Part shown: piece by piece, positions 50,859 to 63,244 of the stretch
Position numbering within the stretch: the first letter of the stretch is position 1
Layout of the letters: each line of letters opens with the position of its first letter
Notes under the pieces: model-generated
Told to the model about the DNA's origin: nothing
The model's input: only the letters and a program-made list of their open reading frames with translations
Database searches by the model: none
Made by a program: the position numbers and the translations under genes
Assembly: GCA_905182995.1 (NCBI GenBank)
Contig: CAJJDP010000021.1
Coordinates: 66,648 to 130,647 of the forward strand
Length of the DNA stretch: 64,000 nucleotides
Source of the DNA: Paramecium octaurelia
Taxonomy: Eukaryota > Ciliophora > Oligohymenophorea > Peniculida > Parameciidae
Direction of reading: 5' to 3'

Positions 50859-51056
50859 ATGAGTAACCACGATAAAGATTCACAAAAACTCATTGATTTT
50901 TTTTAATATTTCCTCCAAAGAGATATCTCAGGAGAGAATTTAACAAAGAAGAGAATTTATAAACCATATATATTGAGTTTTTCTTAAATTTAGTTATTCA
51001 GCTTAATGAACACTCTAAATCCACAAAACTTTAATGATCTATATTTTTAGAAGTGA
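50859..51056 (+). CDS. Possible small hypothetical protein
   Basis: Intronless frame of 65 aa (MSNHDKDSQKLIDFFQYFLQ, later SLMNTLNPQNFNDLYF). The beginning is polar and plausible, the distance to flanking genes is normal, and it overlaps no other gene, but a chance frame of this size is easy in a one-stop code. Confidence 0.4.
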
Positions 51057-51132
51057 TATGGACTTCATATTTTAAGTGTTAAAATTATAAAGGGTAAAAA
51101 TTGATTATATTCTATAAATTAATTTTTATACT

Positions 51133-51762
51133 ATGAAAACTATAGATGATAGAGCATTCAAGAGACCGCTTGCAAAACAGTTTTATTGTGTTTTATTAAA
51201 ATATGAAGAGAAAGCCACCCAAGAGGATATATGCATGGATGAAGTAAGTATGCGATTGTGATTAAGAATTTAGTTGGTTTAAATGACTCAAATGTATGGA
51301 GAAATAGTTTCATATTATGATTCATAAATGGATCCAATTACATATTACTTTATGGATAAACAACATCAATTGCTATAATAGATAGTAAGAAAAAGTAAAT
51401 AAGATTAAGATGATATATTAAAAAATCTTATAATGGCTAATCAATCAGATATTCCAATAATACATATAGATAATTATAAATAAAAGAAGATGGTTCATTT
51501 GTACGAATTAGAGGAAGTTTAAAAAGTAAATGAAAGAGCTTGCGAGAATATTGTAGGATAGTTTGAAAAAAACAATGAAGCTAATGATTCCACTGTTCAG
51601 GAGGAATTTTTAAAGCAATAGAATAACCTCTATTTGAGATTAGCAAACAGGATAAAGAAAAAGCAAGATTATAAAAAAAATGGAGATCGTTTATCAAATT
51701 CTTCAATAAATGTTTATCAAGTTCCCTTTAAAGATTACGATGAAGGTAAATTAGAAAGTTGA
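51133..51762 (+). CDS. Hypothetical protein
   Basis: One 30-nt intron and 199 aa. Polar and helical, with MYGEIVSYYDSQMDPITYYF, MVHLYELEEVQKVNERACEN and a basic RLANRIKKKQDYKKNG near the C-terminus. No signal peptide, membrane segment or known domain. Confidence 0.7.
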
Positions 51763-52165
51763 ACTGTTTAATTTTATTATTTATTAATAAGAGTATTCAT
51801 TTATCTTTTTTTTCTATAAATAATGAATGGATTAAATTCATAATCATTGTTAAATCTGATAATTCTCATTGTCTCCTTGAAGAGAATTGTCAACTAATTT
51901 TTTATTTTATCTTTATGATTCAGAATATTATGGTGGATCATTTTAGATGATGCTCTCAGAATAATAAATATAGCCATATATAAATATTAAAGTTATCTAA
52001 TGAATAAAATTAAAATTACTTTTATTCCGAATAATATATACTACATAATGACTTCATAGACTTGAAATCCATGTTCAATTTAAAAAAATAATACATCATT
52101 AGATGTCCAAGGAGTAGTATAGATAATGAGCCAAAATACATCAATGATAAGAGAGAATGCCAGCA
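51763..52165. other. Convergent intergenic region
   Basis: About 400 nt, AT-rich. Short plus-strand frames here are antisense to, or spill over from, the 3' end of the C2 gene and are not supported. Confidence 0.5.
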
Positions 52166-53308
52166 TCAAAGTAATTACTTTAATATGCAATTATAATGAG
52201 AATTTATCATTGTCCAAATAATAAATTAGGCTTTAGAATATTACAATTGACTAAGATAGTTATGGTATTTTACATCCAAAAATTCGGTTTTAAAAAGAGA
52301 GGAAAAAAGCACTAAAAAAGAGTAAATAAGTGTTAATATGAATCCATATTTCAACCATTATTGACTTTCTGGATTATGTTCTAATTGGTTCTGAGGAGTA
52401 TGTTAGTTAGTAGAGTAATCACTAAGTTCCTAGTGGTCTCCTTATGACTTTGAGTAGTTTTCTTCGAAAGGAAGGAACAACATATGAATATAATTCTTGT
52501 ATTCTTTCACATCATCTTCTAGACTTTTAATATTTTGCTGTAATTCTTAAGTGACTTCTTTGCAATATTTTGTCTTTCATAAATATCAAAATACTTAAGA
52601 ATGTATCCATTGTACTCTAGCTCTAATAGTTGAATATCTAACTACATTATATTTATCCTTTAATTCAAGTGTTATTTCATGCGATTTTTAATCATAAAAA
52701 TCTTTTAAATTAAGTTTTGTTTATCCTCCTATTTCTTCTCTATCTGCCAACTCTTTATCTAAAATAACAATATAAATTTCCTCTTTGCCAGTTTGGATAT
52801 CAAATTCAAATTTCTCTTCCCACACAAGATTTTCTCTTCTTGCAGCTTTTGTCGAGTATCTTATATTTTCACATCCCAAAATCACAGCAATTGGACTATT
52901 TCCAGGAAATTAAATATCTGCATCGTGAATAGTAACTCTTATTCTGCTGTCTCTGGATATTTTATATTAATTAAATTGTTCTTGAGACTATAATTAATGC
53001 AATGTTGATTTATGATCCTCTAAATTCTTTTTTTTTTGAGATATTTATGTTTAAATAGTGGAAATCTTATTTTTTAATGATTTCAATGCCTCCATCAAAG
53101 TTCTTATGAATTTCTATACAGTAAGTTATCCAGAATCTTTTTGGACTATTTTTTCATACATTTATTCGAAAAGACCCCTATCATATTCTTAATTTGACTG
53201 AGTATCCAAGAATTTTAATAAAGTCTCTTTGCTAATAGGCTATTATTAGTTTGTAGAGAGTTTATTAAAAACATGAACCACTTATTTAATTATTTCATCT
53301 TAATCCAT
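52166..53308 (-). CDS. C2-domain protein with C-terminal membrane anchor
   Basis: One 21-nt intron and 373 aa. The first ~80 residues are helical with an EF-hand-like layout (FEQMYEKIVQKDSGQLTVQK); a coiled-coil follows (LKNKISTIQTQISQKKKNLE). Residues ~130-270 form a C2 domain: RIRVTIHDADIQFPGNSPIA, VWEEKFEFDIQTGKEEIYIV and VILDKELADREEIGGQTKLN. After another coiled-coil comes one hydrophobic segment, YGFILTLIYSFLVLFSSLF, then ~45 residues to the TGA. C2 domains bind membranes, often with Ca2+, so a trafficking or tethering role is likely; not all Ca2+-binding Asp positions are evident. Confidence 0.8.
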
Positions 53309-53355
53309 TTTAACTGTATTAAAAATTATTATTAAATTTAACGAATTCCCTCACA

Positions 53356-55944
53356 ATGAGACCTCAATCTCCCAAGTTTTTTCAAACTCAGACCATTGCA
53401 ACAACTAGAGTCGTCAATTCTCCTCCCAGAGACAAACGTCATGATTCTTGTGGTCGATTGGCAAAGGTTACAACCTATTAATCTAGACCTAAAACAACTG
53501 TCACTACTACTACCTATAGACCTGTAATAGAGACTAGGACTGTGAAATTGTGCACAGAAAAAAAGTGTTAAGGACATGTAAGTCATCTATTAATGGTAGG
53601 AAACTTTGATTGATTAATTGACACAAGAAAATAACAAATTAAGTCAAAGAGTAAATGAGCTTTAAAATGAACTAGACCTCTAGGTAGAGAAATTTGATAG
53701 CGAATAATAAGTGTGGGTAAACACAAGCATGGAAATAGAGAGTATGAGGAAACTCTTAGAAGAAACTTAGAAAAACCATAAGTAAGAGGTGACATATCTT
53801 AATTCAGAACTTAACACTTTTAAGTCATAGTTCTAATATCAAGATGATTAAATCAGATTCTTATCCTCGTAATTAAAATAGCAAGAAGTACTTGAAAACA
53901 AAATTGCACTATTGAGTTCTGAGATCGAGAGACTTCAATTTGTAATTGAAGATAAAAATGAAGGCATTTCATAATTGAAATTTAGAGTCTCCGATTATGA
54001 AAAGCAATTGTAAGTCGGATAAAATGTAATTGAGGAAAGAAATCAATAAATCTCAGAATTATAATAGAAATCCAATAATTATGAATAAGAGCTCTTATTC
54101 TCAAATAATATAATCCATGAGCTTAAATTTGAGATAACTCAAAAAGATTCATAGACTTAACAAATGTTGGCTCAAAAGGAGTCTTTGATGCAAACCTTTA
54201 GAGAGAATTTAGAATTGTTAGAAAAGAAATTAGCTTAATCTCAATAAAATGAATAATTGTAGGATGTATAAATAGATACGATTTAAAAAGAAAGAGAAAA
54301 TTTAAATAGTAAGATTCAGTAACTTGAAACAGAATTAAATGAACAAAAAGAACAAAATCTCTAATTAAATTAACAAGTAATTATTAATGATCAAAATAAT
54401 TTAAATTTGTAAAATCAATTGATTTAATAAACTCAACATCATGAAAATTTATTGTCAAACAAAGATAATGAACATGAATTAACAAAATAAGAAAGGGAAG
54501 CTTTGGTTAATCAATTAGAATAAGTATAACAAGAAATTGTAGATAAAACAAAAGAAATAGATGATTTAAAGAATTAAAATCAAAGTTTGATTTCGTAATT
54601 ACAAGAAAAGACAACAAATTTAGACTAAGTGTCTGAACAATTAGAAACAACAAAATCTAAACTAGATAATTTTGATGAAATGAATAAGAATTTACAACTA
54701 AAATTAAGTTAGAATGAAATAGAAAATGTTGAATTGAAAGATGACTTAAATTTAAAGTCAGAGAGTATTTAACAGCTAGAAAACTAATTAGAATCATAAA
54801 TAGAAATCAATAAGTAATCATAAAACCTGATTTCAAAGCTAAATCAAGAAAAATCTGATATTGAAAGTAAGAACTAAATTTTGGAAACTGAAATTAAATA
54901 ATAAGAGGGTTAAATAGAAGAGCAAAATACATAAATAAGAGAAAGAATATAAGAAACTGAAGTAGTGTAATAATAATTAAATGAATAAATTGATTAATTA
55001 AAAAAAGAGTAAGATAATTTGTTAACTTAAAATAAAGATCTACAATCATAAATTACTAAATTATAATAGATAAATGATAATCACCAATTATGCGAAGATA
55101 GTTTGAAGGAAGAAAAATTATTATTAATTTAATAAATATTACTCTAATGCTTTGAAATCGAAAAATTGAAAATCCTAGAAAGTCAATAATAAGAAAAATT
55201 ATCTCAATCCGAAAAAAAAATATTACTATTGGAGGAATAATTTGAAAAATTCAAAGAAAATAGTATTTTAAATAGTTAGAAATAAGAAACAAAAATAACA
55301 GAGTTGCAATAATAAATAGATGAAGATATTAAATAAATTGATAGTTTAAAAAATGATCTTAAATATTAGCTGTCTTTAGAGGAAGAATTAAATAAGAAAA
55401 ATCATTTCTAATAGGATTAGATATCTCATCTATAAGGTGTAGAGTAATAGTTGAAATATCTGAATGAGTAAACTAATTTATAAGCTAAAAATTTATAAAA
55501 AGAATTAGAAAACAAGATAGAATCAGAAAGTTCGTTACGATTCAAGCTTGAGAAATTATTAGAAGAATTAAAAATAAAATAAATGCAATTAGGAGAGCTA
55601 GATTCTTAAATGAGATAAATTGAACAAAATAATAATATTGAGCTTTCTAATTTGGAAGAAAGAAATAGTTACTTATAAAATGAGGTCGAAACTTGGAGAC
55701 AAAAGTTCTCCATTTTAAATAAAGATTATCATCGAGTTCAAGAAGACTTAATGATGCTTCAAGCTGAGTTTGATGCACACAAGAAAAGAGGATAAGATCT
55801 CAAAAATGTTAAAGTATTAAATAATTATAATTATTAAAGGAATCCACCTATTTTGAAGTTAGAAAATCCTCGTTGTATAAAGAGAACATAGATATAAAAG
55901 GAAGTTAAACTTCAATAGGAAGAATTTTCAAAGAAAATATCTGA
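53356..55944 (+). CDS. Long coiled-coil protein
   Basis: Introns of 22 and 26 nt give 846 aa. A Thr/Arg/Pro-rich head of ~80 residues (TTRVVNSPPRDKR, TTVTTTTYRPVIETR) precedes ~700 residues of nearly continuous coiled-coil rich in Gln, Leu, Glu and Lys. The C-terminal ETWRQKFSILNKDYHRVQED resembles the tail segment of filament-type proteins. A structural role in cortex, basal body or Golgi is plausible but not assignable. It starts 47 nt from the divergent C2 gene. The 3' third (from 55121) lies in the assembly-duplicated block. Confidence 0.85.
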
Positions 55945-56419
55945 AAAAGATTATAATGAAATATCTATAACTAAATTTCAAAAACTTAGAATTAATTCAG
56001 ATCTCAAAATTAAAACAAAGTACAAATATCATATATATTTATAACTTTCTTTGATCACTTAAGATTTTTGGTGTCTTATCATCTTATATTTCATTTCCTT
56101 ATGTTTCTCCCCTTATTAGCTTTAATATTTCACCGAATACATTATTATCTATTCTTAATTGTAAGATGAATTATAAAAAGTTCGACTACGTTAAATATTT
56201 TAATATTAACAACTTGTTTCAATGCTTCTTGTTCAATATTTATCACATTATTAGGATGAAGATTGCTTATAATTGATTAACAATATATATATTAATAGTA
56301 TCTATTTCAGCATTTCTATTATTTGTTTGCAAAATATGTTTTTATTTTAATATTATGTCTCATAAAACTAATATAAGCTAATTTTGATTGAATTCCTAAA
56401 TGTAGGATATTCATTAAAG
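55121..56419 (+). repeat. Direct repeat copy 1 (assembly overlap), 1,299 nt
   Basis: Recurs at 56421-57719 with an offset of exactly 1,300 nt; no difference was seen. It covers the last third of the coiled-coil gene and about 475 nt downstream of its stop. Confidence 0.93.
55945..56419. other. AT-rich sequence downstream of the coiled-coil gene
   Basis: No gene recognised. It appears again after the N at 56420 as 57245-57719. Confidence 0.5.
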
Positions 56420-56420
56420 N
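56420..56420. other. Scaffold gap (single N)
   Basis: Lies precisely between two copies of a 1,299-nt sequence, as at 14290. Confidence 0.95.
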
Positions 56421-57244
56421 TTATTAATTTAATAAATATTACTCTAATGCTTTGAAATCGAAAAATTGAAAATCCTAGAAAGTCAATAATAAGAAAAATT
56501 ATCTCAATCCGAAAAAAAAATATTACTATTGGAGGAATAATTTGAAAAATTCAAAGAAAATAGTATTTTAAATAGTTAGAAATAAGAAACAAAAATAACA
56601 GAGTTGCAATAATAAATAGATGAAGATATTAAATAAATTGATAGTTTAAAAAATGATCTTAAATATTAGCTGTCTTTAGAGGAAGAATTAAATAAGAAAA
56701 ATCATTTCTAATAGGATTAGATATCTCATCTATAAGGTGTAGAGTAATAGTTGAAATATCTGAATGAGTAAACTAATTTATAAGCTAAAAATTTATAAAA
56801 AGAATTAGAAAACAAGATAGAATCAGAAAGTTCGTTACGATTCAAGCTTGAGAAATTATTAGAAGAATTAAAAATAAAATAAATGCAATTAGGAGAGCTA
56901 GATTCTTAAATGAGATAAATTGAACAAAATAATAATATTGAGCTTTCTAATTTGGAAGAAAGAAATAGTTACTTATAAAATGAGGTCGAAACTTGGAGAC
57001 AAAAGTTCTCCATTTTAAATAAAGATTATCATCGAGTTCAAGAAGACTTAATGATGCTTCAAGCTGAGTTTGATGCACACAAGAAAAGAGGATAAGATCT
57101 CAAAAATGTTAAAGTATTAAATAATTATAATTATTAAAGGAATCCACCTATTTTGAAGTTAGAAAATCCTCGTTGTATAAAGAGAACATAGATATAAAAG
57201 GAAGTTAAACTTCAATAGGAAGAATTTTCAAAGAAAATATCTGA
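56421..57244 (+). pseudogene. Duplicated 3' part of the coiled-coil gene (assembly artefact)
   Basis: Carries the same codons and TGA as 55121-55944, without start or promoter. Not a separate locus. Confidence 0.9.
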
Positions 57245-57719
57245 AAAAGATTATAATGAAATATCTATAACTAAATTTCAAAAACTTAGAATTAATTCAG
57301 ATCTCAAAATTAAAACAAAGTACAAATATCATATATATTTATAACTTTCTTTGATCACTTAAGATTTTTGGTGTCTTATCATCTTATATTTCATTTCCTT
57401 ATGTTTCTCCCCTTATTAGCTTTAATATTTCACCGAATACATTATTATCTATTCTTAATTGTAAGATGAATTATAAAAAGTTCGACTACGTTAAATATTT
57501 TAATATTAACAACTTGTTTCAATGCTTCTTGTTCAATATTTATCACATTATTAGGATGAAGATTGCTTATAATTGATTAACAATATATATATTAATAGTA
57601 TCTATTTCAGCATTTCTATTATTTGTTTGCAAAATATGTTTTTATTTTAATATTATGTCTCATAAAACTAATATAAGCTAATTTTGATTGAATTCCTAAA
57701 TGTAGGATATTCATTAAAG
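56421..57719 (+). repeat. Direct repeat copy 2 (assembly overlap), 1,299 nt
   Basis: Second copy of 55121-56419; unique sequence resumes at 57720. Deleting one copy and the N would give a normal convergent arrangement of the coiled-coil and ULK-like genes. Confidence 0.93.
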
Positions 57720-57821
57720 ACTGATCTAAGATAATTTTATTATAAACACTATTGGAAAAGGATTGAAAAAAAAGAAAATATTTGATAAAATTCTTTGTGC
57801 AAACTTAATTATTATAAAATC
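57245..57821. other. Convergent intergenic region
   Basis: About 580 nt, AT-rich; no coding frame or RNA gene seen. Confidence 0.5.
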
Positions 57822-59763
57822 TCAGTTATATTATAAGCTAAATTAAGCTAAGATTGCAGTTACTTTTTCTGAAAGAATATCTGGTTCATCACGAGCCTTT
57901 GTTAATAGGAGTTCTTCTGCTTTATAATCTACATTTTAAAGTTCCACTTAGAATAACACTCTAGATCTAGCAGTATTTATCATGGATAAGTAGAGTAAAC
58001 ATTTAATTCTTTTTAATTTAGGATCAGAATCGTCCAAATACTAATAAAAAGTATCTTGCAACATCTTAAGCAATTCTTTATACAATTCAATATTGATTTG
58101 TTAGTATTAATAATTAAAGTTGGCTGAATCATGAGGTTCACAATTAATTTTCTTCAATACAGTTTTGTTTACCCATGACATCCATCCCTAAGCATCCCCT
58201 TCTCTAACTTTAACCTCTTGAAGTTTTGGCTGATCTTCTTGTTGTACTTACTTTTTCAATAACTAAAATCTATCATATGAGCCTAAAGTTGCTTAAAAGA
58301 AATTGAATCTTTATTATAACTTTAAGAATAATTATTTAGCAACCATCTTTAGATATTCTATATACATTGAAAACTTTGATTCCATAGTCATGAAATTAAG
58401 CTTAGAGCTTTTAACTAAAGGTATTATTTGTTAAAGATATTCAGCCAATTTCAAAATTGCTATATATTAATTTCTTATATGGTATAGTTGCATGATTTGA
58501 TCATTTTGTTTTTTTTAAGGATCAAACTTGCTGGATGGAAAAATGTTCTTTATATCCGGACCAGAAAACTCATTTGATTATCCTTAATCTTATTGTGGTA
58601 CTTAAGGTTATACGAATTGGTGAGATTCATCTTGATACAAGTTTTATTAATTTAGGGAGTTATATTCATCCTCTTTTTGAATTACTTGACTTTTATTTTA
58701 TTATTGTTCATATTCTAAAACGGATTCTTCTATTTTTCCAGAATAAATGACTTAATTTTAATTTAGTTCTAAATCAATTGGATTGGATAAATCCCCTTCT
58801 CTATACTTGAAAAATTCATGTTGATATAATTCTTAAAATGTAAGTCTTTGTTTTGGATCATATTTAAGCATTTTTCTTATCAATTCTCTCAATTAAAGAT
58901 TAGCAATCAAATTTAAATCGGCATTCTCCTTTTTAATTAAGTCTTATAGTGGAGTTCTATTTGTTGGATCGAAATAGGGATATTTACCTACTAACATGTA
59001 GTATAGACAGACTCCAAGACTGTACATATCGGCTTAGAATGAATACTTTTGTTCATTTAAAATTTCAGGAGCTTAATTTATTATGTTGTTAGATACCCAT
59101 ATTTAGTTCTGTTCCTGCCCAAGTGCTTGTTTAACTCTAAAGATCTCCTAGCTTCTTGGCCAACCCTAAATCAATCAATTTATAGGTTGCTCTTTCAAAT
59201 ACACTGGTATCATTTCTTGTCTATAAGGCATTCTAGTCTTCTTAGCTCAATTACACAGCGAAGTTTTCTAATTTCAGATCTCTGTGAATAATTTTATTCC
59301 TATGCAAATAGGATAATCCATTTGCAAGCTATCTCAATATGATCAAAACCAATTCATCTGGCAATTTTCCTTTATAAAATCTTTTCACCATAAATTCAAC
59401 ATCTAAGTAACAGTACTAAAATTTGAGTTATTAATTACCTCCAGAATCAAAATTAATTTGGAACTAGTTTGATTACTCTTAAACAATCTAATAACATTTC
59501 TATTGTCACTCTCTGATAATAATTTCATCTCATTTTACATATAAGGTATGATCTCCTTTTGCATATTTCTCAAATCAATCACCTATATAGATTTTTAAAT
59601 TATCTACCTTTATAGCCACCAATTCTCCTTTTTCTGTCTCTGCTCTATACACTTTTGCATAGGAACCTCTTCCAATAGGAGCGAAATTTCTGTATTCTCC
59701 TGGGAAGGCAACTTCAATAGCACCTTAGTCTGATTCAGGGTTGTTACCTGCAAGTTAATTCAT
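57822..59763 (-). CDS. ULK/Atg1-like protein kinase
   Basis: Introns of 25, 23 and 25 nt give 622 aa. The kinase domain occupies ~25-300: GRGSYAKVYRA (Gly loop), VAIK at the first splice site, LSYLHRNKIIHRDLKLEN, IDLGLAKKL (DFG to DLG, common in some lineages) and AGTELNMAPEILNEQKYSFQ. The long C-terminal half is Gln-rich, then helical (LQQIIPLVKSSKLNFM, ELLKMLQDTFYQYLDDSD), as in ULK kinases whose tails bind Atg13-like partners. HRDLKLENFAV is unusual in place of HRDLKPQN. Autophagy function is inferred from layout, not proven. Confidence 0.82.
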
Positions 59764-60006
59764 TAATTTAAATAATATCAGATGATAGAAATAACAAGTT
59801 TATGAAATTCTATAATCATTATTGCAAATTTTTGAATCTGATAAAACCTAAAAATATACTAAATTATGAATTTAAAAAGCATCAAATTTGGGGAAACCAG
59901 GAATCTAGTTCTTATGCATAAGTCAACTTGATGTTTTCAATAATTGCAAATTACGTCTTTTTTTTTCATGGAACAAATAAAAATTCAACATAAATTCTGC
60001 CTAATT

Positions 60007-60590
60007 TCATTACTTTCCGAAATTTGAAATAACAACCACTACAGGATTTGCGTAATTAACACTCTCGATTCCTTTTCTAAGTGATAACTATAAAATGAAT
60101 AATATTTAATTGTCTAATTTATAATCTTTCTTTATTAATCACTTTGAGAATTCTAAGGCTCGATAGGACAATTAAATATCTATTTAGATCTTATATATGT
60201 AATAAATCAGTGTTGATATCTTTGATTATTTATTTTGTCACAATAATACTTTTCGATAGAAATAGCAATTGGATATCACTCTACCATTTTCCCTATTAAC
60301 TTGGCTACCTCCTTAACTTATAATTGATGATAAGTTATACTTCTTCAATATCCCAAAAGTTATAGTCTTCTCTATTGAACTTATGTAATTAAGTGTTCAG
60401 CTATTCTTAGGATTTATAAAAATATTTAAGAATCTCAATGAGACTGAAATATATTATTTTAAGCCTTCTTCATTAAATATCATTGACCATTAATTATTGG
60501 ATCTATAGTTTCAAAAAATTGAAGTAGGAATTTAGTACTTGTAATATTGTAATATACATTTCAAAGTTATTCTTTCCTTTAATATAGATA
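60007..60590 (-). pseudogene. Possible decayed gene
   Basis: Three patches with good coding character lie in different frames on the minus strand: SLIEILKYFYKSQEQL with HKFNREDYNFWDIEEV; LQVKEVAKLIGKMVE followed by TGA and YPIAISIEKYYCDKINN; and RKGIESVNYANPVVVVISNF ending in TGA at 60007. No set of GT-AG introns joins them without hitting TGA. A pseudogene, or a gene with several sequence errors, is the simplest reading. Product not recognised. Confidence 0.35.
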
Positions 60591-60726
60591 TGTTTTTAAT
60601 TTAAAAAACTGCTCTTTAAATGCCTTAGTTTGTCATTGTTGATAGAGAGGTCTTTTAAATATACTATATATTTAAAGACACTTTACAATATAATTAAATT
60701 TAAATAAGTAATCAATCAAATATATA

Positions 60727-61322
60727 TCAATAAAATATATGTTATTGCTATTATTCTTGCGGTTAATAAAGAGGACCAAACCCACCAGAAGAACTGTAGA
60801 CTTTATATTCAACAGGAGGCTTTTCTCTGCTCTATAAAGCTTTTCCAAACTTTTATAAGTCACCACGCAAGGCTGTTTATTTTTCTTATTTTCCTAAGTT
60901 TTCTCTTTTTAAGTCTTGTTTTTCTCTTTTCAATTCTGCAACTTGTTACTATAGATGTTTAATTTAAATATCGTATTCTTATTATGCTGCCTAAGTTTCA
61001 TAATCAATATACTTTCTTGGCTGCAGTGGCCAATGCTAAATCTTTCTGGAGATTAATAAGCTCATATTATTTATCCTCGATTAATTAAGGGTAATCCTTT
61101 TGAAGCTTCTCTGCCTTCTCTTTTAAGTGGTTTTGCTCTCATAATAGTATTGTATATTATACTTATGATCTCTAATTGAGTTTTATGTATTTCTTCTTCA
61201 AGGTCAATTCTTTATTAATTTGTTTTCTCTGTTTTTTCTAAATGTTTTTGGAACTTCTTTTCCTCTTGATTAATGTATTTAGCCAAGTTCTGTAATTTAT
61301 TTTATTCAATAACAGTATTCAT
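60727..61322 (-). CDS. Small coiled-coil protein
   Basis: Introns of 25 and 22 nt give 182 aa. Long helical heptads (LAKYINQEEKKFQKHLEKTE, EKLQKDYPQLIEDKQYEL, HLQQQVAELKREKQDLKREN) lead to a Pro/Gly/Gln-rich end, YKVYSSSGGFGPLYQPQ. Resembles ciliary-type coiled-coil proteins in style only. It lies 71 nt from the end of LTV1 on the same strand. Confidence 0.75.
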
Positions 61323-61393
61323 ATTTTAAAATATAACTAATAAATAAAGTATTAATAAAAATGTGGTTAGATTATATGAAAAAAATATAACAA

Positions 61394-63215
61394 TCATGCA
61401 ATTTTAACAATCGAAACACCTTCGGCTTAGTTGCTTTGGATATTAGCCAATTTTTATTTTTATAGTTTTTTTGACATAGTCTGTAGTTGTTCTTTGAATG
61501 CTTTTTTTTTCTCTTTTTAAGCTTATTTCAATTATTTGACTAATTCTTTTCTCTGTTTCTTTTCTTCAGGTGTTTCTTCTTTTTTGATAACAACTTACTT
61601 CAGAGTTTCTAAAATATTACTAGTATACATACCACAAACAGCTTCTTTGACCTTCTCCTTCTCTTATTTTAATTCTTTAATTTTAATCTTCTCTTCTTCC
61701 TTTTATTTCATCCTATCCTCTTTGGTCGATTAGACTTACCCTTTTGTTTTATACTTAATGATGTTCAATTAATCTGGATTCATTTTGGACATGGTAGTAT
61801 TATGAAGAGATTTCGTAACAATGGTCTCTTAATACTTTTCAGCAGGTTCCATGTCAGGACATTCTTCATCAGTTGAATCCCTATTGAGATAGTTCTATAA
61901 TGCAATATCTTCTTCTGGAGTGAGAGGTGGTATCTCCTTCTTAAGATGGAATTATGAGAAATCTGCATTCGGGAATTTCTATTTTAAGTATTCATTATAA
62001 TCTGTATTTCTTAAATACTCAAGTCTTTTTTCTTTTTATTCTAAATTGATTTATGAAATATATAATACATTCAGTTTCTTCTGGTTGATCTTTTTGTTTT
62101 TGTTAATTTTTGGTCTTTTTTTATTACTTTTTGGTCATTGTATTAAGATGGTCATCTATAACCTTATTAAGCATTTGATCATTAACAAACTCTTTATTTT
62201 ATTAATCTTCATCATCTTCATCATCAGGTGCTTCATAAGCATTCATCTCTCTTTCGAATTCTCTTTCCATATCAGAATCAATTTCTAATTCTGAATCAGA
62301 ATCACTTTATTATTATTTGGATTGTTTTTATTACTTCTATTGTTATTATTATTATTATTATTTTTATTATGATTTCTAATTCATTTTATTTTTATCATAA
62401 GTGATTTCCATTTCCTCTTCATCCTCATAATCTTCATCATTATCAGATTCTGCTTGCTCTTAAAATCTAACTTATTTTTTCGGTGATTCAGCTACTTTCT
62501 CCACTTTTTATACCTATTCTACTTTCTGCTCTTAAAAGGATTATTATTTATTTTGTTGTATTAAATTGGAAACAAAATCATCATCTAATTCTTCTTAATT
62601 TTCTTAATTATTTTCATCATCATCATCTTCTTTCATCAATAGATCATACACCTCCTATTATTCTTGTGTTAATTCTTCTCTTTTGAAATCTATATCGTAG
62701 ACAACCTTGGATCTCTCTTCTTCAGGAACCACAAAAACACACTCCACTTCTCCTTAGGCTAAGAGATTATATATTGAAATTATTACGTCTCTCTGGAGCA
62801 AGATGCTAAGAGTAATCATACCCATCAATAGGCAATCCATTTTCATCATAGTGTTTCATGACCACATCCTGAAATTACTCTTATTTCTGTTTTAATGCTT
62901 AGAGGGCCTTTTATTTGGCCAATTGATGAATCCAAAGGTCCTCTCTTCCAGCAACCAAATGCAAGGCATCTTATGTAGGATCGATTTCAGGCATTCGAGG
63001 TTTAAGGTTGGGATCATACTTGCCTTTGTTGAGTTCTTTTTCAATGAGTTCAGATCTACAATATTTAGATGGGAGTACAATTCATTTTGAGTGCCAGGTT
63101 GATTAACTTTTTGGAAACAAATCATGTCTGTGGCTCCTTGGTTGTTTTCACCTGGTTAATGAACCATTTTGAGTGTAGCTGCATTCTATTTGTTGATGAA
63201 TTTCTTCTTGCCCAT
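61394..63215 (-). CDS. LTV1: Ribosome assembly factor LTV1
   Basis: Introns of 23, 28, 28 and 24 nt give 572 aa. The start MGKKKFINKQNAATLKMVHQ and the ~150-residue landmark DGYDYSQHLAPERP (LTV1: [FD]GY.Y..HL) identify it. The middle is acidic and rich in poly-Gln written mainly with TAA/TAG (around 62340-62390); the C-terminal half is basic and coiled-coil. LTV1 helps assemble and export the pre-40S subunit, and RPSA, a small-subunit protein, is encoded elsewhere in this window. The start faces a kinase gene only 29 nt away. Confidence 0.88.
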
Positions 63216-63244
63216 AAAATAAAATAAAACAAAATTTAAAAATT
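63216..63244. promoter_or_regulatory. 29-nt divergent intergenic region
   Basis: Only 29 nt separate the ATG of LTV1 (minus) from the ATG of the RUNKEL/ULK4-type kinase (plus), so both 5' UTRs and core promoters must overlap, lie inside coding sequence, or work bidirectionally. Sequence is A/T only except for a few C. Confidence 0.7.

Noticed and set aside
52126-52341. A 71-codon plus-strand frame (MSQNTSMIRENAS...)
   Set aside because: It overlaps the 3' end of the C2 gene, whose membrane anchor and tail are read from the opposite strand here.
62290-62400. A run of TTATTATTATT repeats
   Set aside because: It is the reverse complement of poly-Gln (TAA/CAA) codons inside LTV1, not an independent microsatellite feature.
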